64,000 nucleotides of DNA from Promethearchaeota archaeon. GTDB taxonomy: Archaea; Asgardarchaeota; Lokiarchaeia; Sigynarchaeales; SOKP01. How positions within the stretch are numbered: position 1 is the first letter of the stretch; the number at the start of each line of letters is the position of its first letter. The translations under genes and the position numbers were made by a program. This document shows, piece after piece, positions 57,596-64,000 of the stretch. The DNA is taken from NCBI GenBank assembly GCA_019058515.1, contig JAHPYY010000209.1:1-64000 (forward strand), given 5' to 3'. Below the pieces are notes generated by a model. It was not told the origin of the DNA and searched no databases. It saw only the letters and a list, made by a program, of their open reading frames with translations.

Positions 57596-57672
57596 TGGGA
57601 TTTTTATTCCCACATCGCATGTAATAGATGCAAAATTTATTGGATTTCCTATACCATGTGAGTTGATCTGGA
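57596..57672 (+). promoter_or_regulatory. Hairpin leader before the first small-protein gene
   Basis: TGGGA (57596-57600) pairs with TCCCA (57608-57612), and CACAT (57611-57615) with ATGTG (57656-57660), closing just before the TTG at 57673. The leader of the related gene at 59514 has the same order: TGGGA/TCCCA hairpin, then a second stem ending before the start codon. A shared fold is suggested, with different bases in the second stem. Confidence 0.4.
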
Positions 57673-57927
57673 TTGAAAATTGGCAGTATCGATTTAAATA
57701 TTAAAGGAAAAAAGGTTTCGAAAAAAGAATCGTTCAAAACCTTTGAACAAATGTGTCTGGACAAGCTTAAGAGACTTGGTCCTTTAAGCGCAAAAGCGTG
57801 GAGCATCAGTATGGGCTACTCTTACGCCAATGGGCTCGAAAAGGTTATTAAGAGGATACAGAGAGAAACGCCAGAGAAGATCAGAATTCACTTGGATTCC
57901 AAGCCCCGTCTCTACGAAGCGCTATAG
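57673..57927 (+). CDS. Small basic protein, family A copy 1
   Basis: 84 residues, TTG start, no recognised family. It aligns with the protein at 59514 along KTFEQMCLDKLKRLGP..AKAW, GY...N.L..VI.R and PEKIRI.....PRLYEAL. The conserved helix-loop-helix and basic residues suggest a winged helix-turn-helix that binds nucleic acid. The leader hairpins suggest self-regulation. The copies flank the gene at 58226. Confidence 0.6.
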   Translation: MKIGSIDLNIKGKKVSKKESFKTFEQMCLDKLKRLGPLSAKAWSISMGYSYANGLEKVIKRIQRETPEKIRIHLDSKPRLYEAL

Positions 57928-58225
57928 AAAAGGTTCAGTAACGCTAATATAAGATAAGATAAAGTTATATAGAGTGTTAACATTTTAACCTTTTTTTTTT
58001 GTCTATTTTTTTTGTGGCGATTATTTAGAAATATTATCTTTTTAAATTTAATTTAAAACATTGCGTGATTTTATTCTTATCGACGATTTAAATAAAGCCC
58101 CCTCTCACCAAGGATTAAGTTAGCCGCGCATGAGATAATGCGTGTCATCTGAGTTATAAATCTCTCGCAACATTTAAATATTCTCGAAAGATACGATTAT
58201 TAAACCAATATATGGAATTAAGACG

Positions 58226-58750
58226 ATGAGTCCAAGGCGGCTAAGACCTCCACATAAAATAATGATAAAACATCCTAGATTAAGGAAACTTAGGGATAAT
58301 TTAAGAAGAATTATCCAACTTGCAGTTCTTGATGAATCCAATAGGCTCTTATCTCTGAGTTATTTATACTCTAATAAAAGGAGAAATTTTGGTCAATTAA
58401 CTCCGTCTCAGATAAGGCGTAAAGTATACCTTAATAAGTTGCGTGAGAATTTACGCTTTACATTCGAGAATTCAATAGGCGTTTGCATCAGTAGGGTATT
58501 GGAGGGAGGGTTTAACGGTGACATCTCGGGCGATCGCGTCAGGTGTAGCTTTGTTTCAGAATATGACAAATATATCTACGGTTTGAAGTACTTGGTAGAA
58601 GAAAAGTGGGTCTCTCTTCCATATTACGAAAATAACAAAGCCAATCTTGGTATGCACTACCACTATTATAATCTGAAGGATGATTTTAACAATGAGGAGG
58701 TCTTTAGTTTGGACAATCTTTATCGTACTCAGTATTTATTAAGAATATAA
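58226..58750 (+). CDS. Family B protein, paralogue of the gene at 27404
   Basis: 174 residues. The first 90 (MSPRRLRPPHKIMIKHPRL, then NLR..IQLAV, LSLSYLYSNKR, LTPSQIRRK and ENSIGVC) match residues 1-85 of the protein at 27404. The rest differs and has no Cys ribbon; it is rich in Tyr. The N-terminus is very basic. Its leader contains a hairpin (CGCAT/ATGCG near 58129-58143). It sits between two family A genes on the same strand. Confidence 0.6.
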   Translation: MSPRRLRPPHKIMIKHPRLRKLRDNLRRIIQLAVLDESNRLLSLSYLYSNKRRNFGQLTPSQIRRKVYLNKLRENLRFTFENSIGVCISRVLEGGFNGDISGDRVRCSFVSEYDKYIYGLKYLVEEKWVSLPYYENNKANLGMHYHYYNLKDDFNNEEVFSLDNLYRTQYLLRI

Positions 58751-59428
58751 AATTTTCTTAGCAATTGATTTATCGAAACCTTATGATATTCGTTCTTTAA
58801 TGATCATTTCAAATTCAATAAGCACAACTTTAGTATTTAAACGAATTTTAGTATCTTCAAGCTAAAAAGTGAATTTGAAGTATTCGAAGCTTAAAACCAA
58901 GATTGAGTCAATTCAGTGTCTCTTGTAAGGAGTAATCGGCAAATTTAGTACAATTATGGTGTAAAACATTCCAACTTTTTAACCTATTATTTTATCTAAT
59001 CTTTTAAACGAGTATTTTAAGAAAAATATCTACTTATTTACGTTAATTTACTTTAGCATTTTCTGTTATTCTATACTAAATATGAATACTAAGTGAAATA
59101 TTTGACCTTGGGTTATTTTTCCCATAATTTATTGGATTAAAATTTAAATGTATTCACAATATACATTAAATATTAAATTTAGAAATTAGCTAATACCCAA
59201 TAGAGAATGAATTTCACTTAATGACTGAAAAATATACGAATCTGATCATTTACTTTAAATTTCGATTTATATCTTTAAAAACCAATTGAAAATTATCGTG
59301 AACAACATGACAAAATGTAGACAGAATATAACGCATTCATTTAGAAAAATCGAATAAAAAACTAAAAAAAAAATATATAAATCATAAAAATTATAAATTT
59401 ATTTAAAAGCGTTAAATTAAAAGAGTAG
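58751..59428. other. AT-rich intergenic stretch
   Basis: No coding frame found. It contains many A/T runs and imperfect short repeats such as TTTTAGTATCTTC near 58843, none convincing. It separates family B from the second family A gene. Confidence 0.45.
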
Positions 59429-59513
59429 TGGGAACTTTCTCCCATAGCTTAGCAAAGTGTAAATGGGACCTAAGGTTCTAATGTTTGTCAAATTCCCCTT
59501 TGCTTAGCATATA
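59429..59513 (+). promoter_or_regulatory. Hairpin leader before the second small-protein gene
   Basis: TGGGA (59429-59433) pairs with TCCCA (59440-59444), then AGCAAAG (59451-59457) with CTTTGCT (59498-59504), ending 9 bases before the ATG at 59514. The arrangement repeats that upstream of 57673. It may control translation of the family A protein. Confidence 0.4.
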
Positions 59514-59798
59514 ATGAATTGGATCAAAAAGAAAAGAAAAAGGTGGAAAGAAACAATCAAAAAATACGAAATAAAATCCGAAAACGCTAAACCTAAAACC
59601 TTCGACGAGTTATGTTTGGAGGTCTTGAAGAAATTAAACAAAAAACAAGGTCCTGTACCAGCGAAAGTATGGACCGGAGCCCTTGGATATAAACACCAGA
59701 ACTCTCTTGTTAGAGTTATTAATAGAGTGAAGAAAAATTGTCCTGAAAAGCTTAAGATTTATAAGGATCGGCGTCCTCGACTCTACGAGGCTATCTAG
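59514..59798 (+). CDS. Small basic protein, family A copy 2
   Basis: 94 residues, ATG start. The first 25 residues are very basic (MNWIKKKRKRWKETIKKY). The rest matches copy 1: KTFDELCLEVLKKL, GP.PAKVWTGALGYKHQNSLVRVINRV and PEKLKIYKDRRPRLYEAI. It may be a winged helix-turn-helix protein binding DNA or RNA. Confidence 0.6.
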   Translation: MNWIKKKRKRWKETIKKYEIKSENAKPKTFDELCLEVLKKLNKKQGPVPAKVWTGALGYKHQNSLVRVINRVKKNCPEKLKIYKDRRPRLYEAI

Positions 59799-59977
59799 AG
59801 CATTATACTTTAATTATTATCACGAAATTTAAATATTTCCTTTATAAGTTCTTAATTTTCATCTGTTATTTATCAAAAAAATGAAAGTGTTTAATTGTTT
59901 GAACAAACAAGCAAAGATTTGAGGATAATTCTGAATTGTATGGATAGAAGTCAAATTATATTATTAACCAATTGATA

Positions 59978-61372
59978 ATGCCTACAAGAAAAACACTTAT
60001 TTCACTACTAATAATAGGCGTGATTGTGATACCAGGGATTGGATTGACTCTTTTTTTTTCATTGGGTAAATTTGATGCCGTTTACGAAGGAGAGAGGAAA
60101 ATCTCGAATCAAAGCGAAAATCTCCAAGGAATCGACCTAAACATAAATATACCAATAGCAAATACCGAGTTAAAAGAATTACCTCAAGATTCGACTGAAT
60201 TATTTGTAGTTTTCTGGAAAATTGAATACAAGAAATATGGATTGTTCAGTTCAGACCAGATTTTGATAGATATCACGAGTGTTATGGATGATAATAGTCG
60301 ATTGAAGGTTAGTATCCAACTAGAAAAGGACTCAAGAATCCAAGCGACTGATATAAGCAATGGTAGCATTAACATTAGCGTAAATCCAAGCGTGGAAAGA
60401 TTGAATTTATCGGGAGTATTTAAGCAATCAAATTTCTTGTTGGATCTCTATGCGATAAATTTTGAAAATTTAAAGCTGGTCTCTACCTCGGGAGCAATTG
60501 AATTAAAATTAAATCGGAGCGAAGTAAGCGGTGAGTTTTCCGTAGAATCTGTGGAAGGTGGTATCGATCTATGCTTAGATCTTATTGATGTAAAGCAAAA
60601 TTTGAACGTAGGAACCTACTCGGGTTTAATTTACATGGATTTGTGGGATCTTACCTTCTCATCTAACGGTAATGTAAGTTGTATTAGCACTGAGGGAAAA
60701 ATAAACTTTAGATGGATGACTCACTTTAGAAAGAACCATGCAGTTCAGGTTCTTCTCCAAACATCTTTTGATATTGAAATGCGATTCTGGAGTCCTTACG
60801 AATTAACAAAATATAAAGTAACCTATCAAGAAACTTCAGGGAGAACTCATTTTGGTGGACCTGCGGGACTCTATACAAAATTAACACCATTGAAATTTCA
60901 ATCAAATAACTTCGGGGAAGATCTCGATTCAATTATTGTTTTCGCCGCTACATTTACTGGAGATATTTGGATGAAATTTGTAGATTGCTTCAAACCCCAT
61001 AGATTCTGCGGATTATATCCAATGGAATTTATTCCTTCTTCAACCCAAGGACTTATTCAGATTCCAAAACCAGAACCGGGTATTTCTGAAGTGTTGATAT
61101 ATAACAACATTGAAGGGGTTACGATGAACCAAAATTGGCTTTCATCTAGCTCAGAGAATGTGGTAGAAATTTTATGGAGGTTGAACTTTACTAAAGGTTC
61201 TGATTTTGGTTATGGAGATTTAAAGATAGCGGCGAGCTATGAAACGGCAGGGACTCAACTCAAAATCGCAATTGAACTAGACTATGAATTAGATAGAATT
61301 CGCCCCATAATTAACGATTACGAGATTAGCTTGTCGAAGCATCCGAGTTATTCCTTTACTTTAGTAGGGTAA
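59978..61372 (+). CDS. Hypothetical exported protein with a beta-rich domain
   Basis: 464 residues from ATG 59978 (a TTG at 59972 is in frame). A hydrophobic N-terminal helix (about 7-29) acts as signal or anchor; the rest is strand-rich with many N-x-S/T glycosylation-like sites and a repeated WxIEYKKYG/WRLNFTKGS pattern. A stretch of beta solenoid-like repeats (NLKLVSTSGAIELKLNRSEVSGEF) resembles DUF4097-like adhesin folds. Probably on the cell surface; function unknown. Its end overlaps the next gene by 17 bases in the convergent direction. Confidence 0.5.
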   Translation: MPTRKTLISLLIIGVIVIPGIGLTLFFSLGKFDAVYEGERKISNQSENLQGIDLNINIPIANTELKELPQDSTELFVVFWKIEYKKYGLFSSDQILIDITSVMDDNSRLKVSIQLEKDSRIQATDISNGSINISVNPSVERLNLSGVFKQSNFLLDLYAINFENLKLVSTSGAIELKLNRSEVSGEFSVESVEGGIDLCLDLIDVKQNLNVGTYSGLIYMDLWDLTFSSNGNVSCISTEGKINFRWMTHFRKNHAVQVLLQTSFDIEMRFWSPYELTKYKVTYQETSGRTHFGGPAGLYTKLTPLKFQSNNFGEDLDSIIVFAATFTGDIWMKFVDCFKPHRFCGLYPMEFIPSSTQGLIQIPKPEPGISEVLIYNNIEGVTMNQNWLSSSSENVVEILWRLNFTKGSDFGYGDLKIAASYETAGTQLKIAIELDYELDRIRPIINDYEISLSKHPSYSFTLVG

Positions 61373-61637
61373 ATTTTCCGTCGACCACTTGGGCTACATA
61401 ACGTCTCCCTTTAAGGACCCACATGATTTTTTGTCCTTGACGAGCTTTTTTGGCCCACTCAGAATCCCTTTTATGAGGATTTTGCTCAAGGAACAATAGT
61501 CCCTCGATTTTCACCGATCTTAACCGTCGACTTCCCAACCTTTCGATTTCGTAATCTCCATCGTGAATTGTAAGGTTTTTCTTATTTAAAAAAAGGTGTT
61601 CGAAAACGATTTTGCTAACTTCTTCTAAATCTTCCAT
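61356..61637 (-). CDS. Small hypothetical protein
   Basis: 93 residues, basic C-terminal half with a strand-rich RGQKIMWVLKGRRYVAQVVDGKF-like segment (KIMWVLKGRRYVAQVVDGK). No family recognised. It follows the phosphatase-like gene by 21 bases on the same strand and may be cotranscribed with it. Confidence 0.45.
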   Translation of the reverse strand: MEDLEEVSKIVFEHLFLNKKNLTIHDGDYEIERLGSRRLRSVKIEGLLFLEQNPHKRDSEWAKKARQGQKIMWVLKGRRYVAQVVDGKFTLLK

Positions 61638-61658
61638 TTTTACAAACTTAATACAATA

Positions 61659-63569
61659 TTAATTAATAATTTCGTGTAAAACTCTTCCTACCGAATCTTT
61701 CGGTTTAGGGATATTTAACAAGTACGAGAGGGTGGGAGCAAGATCTACAAGATTTACTTCTCGTTTCAAGGTTATCCCTTTTTCTATCCCCGGTCCAGAC
61801 ATAATCAAGGGTACGCTGTTTCCAAAATTACCGAAATTTTCTGTGGGGAAGTAGTAGACATGAGCACCAAAAGCTCTTTTAGCGGGGTATACTTCAGGAA
61901 ACGCCATGTATTTTGGGTTGATAAAAGAGGGATTCATTTGTTCAAAGTTTTCGTCGTAAATTTGATACGGAGGGTTAAGAAAATAGACCACATCTCCGAT
62001 TCTATGTCCATCTAATCCTAGAAAGGCCGCATCCTCGCGCTTTAAGGCAAGTTTGACGATTTTATTTCCATTTTGAGGATCTCTTAAGTTATAGAGGGTA
62101 TCGATAATCTCATCTCTTACAGATTCGTAATCTGATTGGGTAACAATCCCATTGGGATCTCTTCCCTTTAAATTAACCCAAATAAAGAGCGGTTCAAGGT
62201 AGGGAAAAGCTTTGGTCTTTCTCCAATTAACAAAATATTTGCGATCAAACGATTTCCACTTGTAAACTAATAATCCTGACTTTATTAGCGCTAAAGGTAT
62301 ATTTGCCACTTTCCAACTCGGCATAGCTCCGTGATCGGCTACAAACACTATAATTGTATTGTCGTCAATGCATTTTTCTTGGAGAAATCCAATCAATTCA
62401 TCTACAAGTTTGTACGCGCTTTCTATATTTTCTAACGCTTTCTCTTGTCTATCCTCTGAGAACATCGGAGAAGACCTATGCAAAAAGGATAGTTCCTTGT
62501 GATTTATACTATCTAACAAGTGAAGATGGAAAAAACAAACCTCCCAGTTTAATTTAAAATGAGCATATGCTATTACATTTCCTACTGAGGACACTTCGTT
62601 TTTTGCGCGTTTAAGGTAATCTTGGACGTCACCTGAGATCATATACTCAAATTTTTCGTGTTTTGAATGGAATTCTATGTTTAATACATTTTTAATAATC
62701 TCTGCTCCAAAACTATCTGGAACGGTCCACCCTTTAGAATTATAGATGACAGAGCATTCCATAGTTAACAAACTCTGTTTATAATCCATTTCAAGAGCTC
62801 TCAACTTAAAAAAGCAAGGTAACGGACCATGTTCAGTATCGAAACTACTGCTTAACCAATCGGTCCACTCTCCAATTGAAATTTCAACAGGATTGGGAGC
62901 TTCAAGTATTTCTAATATAATTGAGTTGTTTGGATTACCAATTTTTTGGTGCGAAACATATCCTTGAAATATCTTTTCTCCAATAACAGTAACCAGTTTT
63001 AAATTGAGTTTAAATCCCAGAACTTCAAGAGATTTTTCTGAAACATTGAGACTAGGATAAACTTTTTGTAATTTTTCACTGTCATCAACGAGTTCTAAAG
63101 GTATGGTGTGTTTTGACTCAGATTTTACTAATTTTGGGAGTGTTCCAGGTATTGGCCACACTAAAGCCGTCATCGCTCCGTTCTTGAAATGACTTGGCCA
63201 ACCACTAGGATAATTTACTACATAAGGGAGATAATCTGAATTATCAGCCACATCCCATAGGTATTCAGCAGTACAATATTTGGAAAGTTGAGACCTCGAT
63301 CTCTTTTCTAATCCTTCTTCAAATGGTTCTCCTGGAATGTGAATGTAAAAGCTTGTTGCACCATGAATCGCTGTCGTTGCCCCAGTAGCTATCGTCGTCC
63401 AATTTGTGGGTGTGTCACATGGGGGGCACGAATAAGCTATTCCTTTAACACCATTGTTAACTATATTTGCGATATTAGGTAAAGACCCTTTTTCTAAAAA
63501 TAAGTCTAATAAATAAGGTAATGCTTGATCTACTCCGCACAGAATTAATTTCTTTTTGGAATTACTCAT
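61659..63569 (-). CDS. Alkaline phosphatase-superfamily enzyme (type I phosphodiesterase-like)
   Basis: 636 residues. D14 in ILCGVDQA and the TPTNWTTIATG motif (53-63, with the catalytic Thr) form the first metal site; VFVADHGAMPSW and an internal LGLDGHRIGD give the second. It resembles archaeal nucleotide pyrophosphatase/phosphoglycerate mutase-like AlkP proteins. It could release or transfer phosphate from nucleotides, lipids or sugars. No signal peptide, so probably cytosolic. Confidence 0.8.
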   Translation of the reverse strand: MSNSKKKLILCGVDQALPYLLDLFLEKGSLPNIANIVNNGVKGIAYSCPPCDTPTNWTTIATGATTAIHGATSFYIHIPGEPFEEGLEKRSRSQLSKYCTAEYLWDVADNSDYLPYVVNYPSGWPSHFKNGAMTALVWPIPGTLPKLVKSESKHTIPLELVDDSEKLQKVYPSLNVSEKSLEVLGFKLNLKLVTVIGEKIFQGYVSHQKIGNPNNSIILEILEAPNPVEISIGEWTDWLSSSFDTEHGPLPCFFKLRALEMDYKQSLLTMECSVIYNSKGWTVPDSFGAEIIKNVLNIEFHSKHEKFEYMISGDVQDYLKRAKNEVSSVGNVIAYAHFKLNWEVCFFHLHLLDSINHKELSFLHRSSPMFSEDRQEKALENIESAYKLVDELIGFLQEKCIDDNTIIVFVADHGAMPSWKVANIPLALIKSGLLVYKWKSFDRKYFVNWRKTKAFPYLEPLFIWVNLKGRDPNGIVTQSDYESVRDEIIDTLYNLRDPQNGNKIVKLALKREDAAFLGLDGHRIGDVVYFLNPPYQIYDENFEQMNPSFINPKYMAFPEVYPAKRAFGAHVYYFPTENFGNFGNSVPLIMSGPGIEKGITLKREVNLVDLAPTLSYLLNIPKPKDSVGRVLHEIIN

Positions 63570-63709
63570 AGTTAATAATGTTATAGGGTAATATAACCTT
63601 TGTTTTAGAATTTGAGATATTGTTGAATAATTAAAGTTATTTTTTATTTTATTTCTATTCTAAATTTAATCAACCTTTTTTTAGTAGGTCGTTATTAGGA
63701 CAAATTTTG

Positions 63710-64000
63710 TTAATTATTTTCGTGAAGAAAGGGTTTGTACTCAATTTGATACTCGTCATCTATTACTTTTATCGATTTCGTAGAGTATAAAATGAATTTT
63801 CTTTCTTGTTTGGTAAATACTGGTGTATCGTAATTTTCTCCGTGGTATTTGAATTGTTTTCCCTTATCCATGTAATTTTCAACAAATTTGTTATGATCAT
63901 TAAATCTTCTATGATTTATGAATTGGTTCAATTCAACCATGTTTTTAAGCGCTAGTTCAAACGTTTTTTTAAATTCAGCGTTTATCTCGTAGCCTATCGA
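63710..64000 (-). CDS. C-terminal part of an unknown protein, cut by the window edge
   Basis: The frame is open from the right edge to the TAA at 63710-63712: 96 codons, of which the last 76 follow an internal Met at 63940. The protein is charged and helical with strands near the end (RKFILYSTKSIKVIDDEYQIEYK). The edge cuts it upstream of SIGYEINAEFKKTFELALKN. No family recognised. Confidence 0.5.
   Translation of the reverse strand, partial: SIGYEINAEFKKTFELALKNMVELNQFINHRRFNDHNKFVENYMDKGKQFKYHGENYDTPVFTKQERKFILYSTKSIKVIDDEYQIEYKPFLHENN

Noticed and set aside
58843..58905. Repeated TTTTAGTATC motifs as an array
   Set aside because: Only two imperfect copies with differing spacing; simple AT-rich sequence.
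1..64000. CRISPR arrays, insertion sequences, prophage or rRNA operon
   Set aside because: No regular repeat-spacer pattern, transposase, capsid or rRNA core motif was found on either strand.

Overview
The window looks like chromosomal DNA of an Asgard archaeon, probably of the Lokiarchaeia type. It is AT-rich, with archaeal TATA-like promoters and GGTGA-type ribosome binding sites next to leaderless genes. Several genes are of kinds known mainly from Asgard genomes and eukaryotes: a Ras-like small GTPase domain fused to a helix-turn-helix (29.4-30.6 kb), a longin-like protein (45.6-46.4 kb), a small RING-like eight-cysteine protein (44.5 kb) and a Bud23-like methyltransferase (39.9 kb). I found no rRNA, tRNA, CRISPR array, insertion sequence or prophage. 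The assignment rests on gene content only.

Layout. 0-1.1 kb: start of a leftward gene at the edge and a broken exported-protein gene. 1.3-8 kb: histidine degradation (formiminotransferase, HutI, HutH, HutU) with a nitrilase-family hydrolase. 8-10.3 kb: a CoiA-like nuclease, a candidate structured RNA with its own promoter, and MtnA. 10.4-18.1 kb: mixed metabolic and membrane genes, including a six-hairpin-like protein, a Rid protein, a persulfide dioxygenase/rhodanese fusion and two Fe-S enzymes. 18.3-21.1 kb: a CrtI-type flavoprotein plus an NAD(P)H/2Fe-2S reductase. 21.2-27 kb: a CDF transporter and a sugar-acid-like module (Ldh2-type dehydrogenase, enolase-superfamily dehydratase, GPH symporter). 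27.07-27.37 kb: SRP RNA.

27.4-34.1 kb: a small protein with an operator-like repeat at its promoter, a V4R-like protein, a decayed copy of a DNA glycosylase gene, the GTPase-HTH gene, and a leftward operon (PC4-like protein, CDF-NifX fusion, inositol-phosphatase family, 3-methyladenine glycosylase). 34.2-42.6 kb: membrane methyltransferase, ribosomal protein uS10 with a CTG start, a radical SAM gene split by an AGAA repeat, a large beta-helix surface protein, a Bud23-like enzyme, a receiver domain and a nucleotide-sugar dehydrogenase. 42.6-46.4 kb: a cluster of small Asgard-type proteins (membrane, coiled coil, RING-like, START-like, longin-like) with a candidate C/D box sRNA. 46.6-57.4 kb: two transporters, glutamate dehydrogenase, a nested HdrD/GltD flavoprotein, an M20 peptidase pseudogene and GuaA. 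57.6-59.8 kb: a locus of two related small proteins with similar hairpin leaders around a third protein that is a paralogue of the 27.4 kb gene. 60-64 kb: surface protein, AlkP-superfamily enzyme and a partial gene.

Together the metabolic genes fit an anaerobe living on amino acids and sugar acids: histidine to glutamate plus a formimino group, glutamate oxidised by GdhA, and electrons handled by Fe-S/flavin enzymes. The most promising candidates for something undescribed are the 43.8-46.4 kb longin/RING/START-like/coiled-coil cluster, the paired small-protein locus at 57.6-59.8 kb with its second site at 27.4 kb, and the candidate RNA at 8991-9109. At least five decayed genes or fragments show ongoing gene loss.
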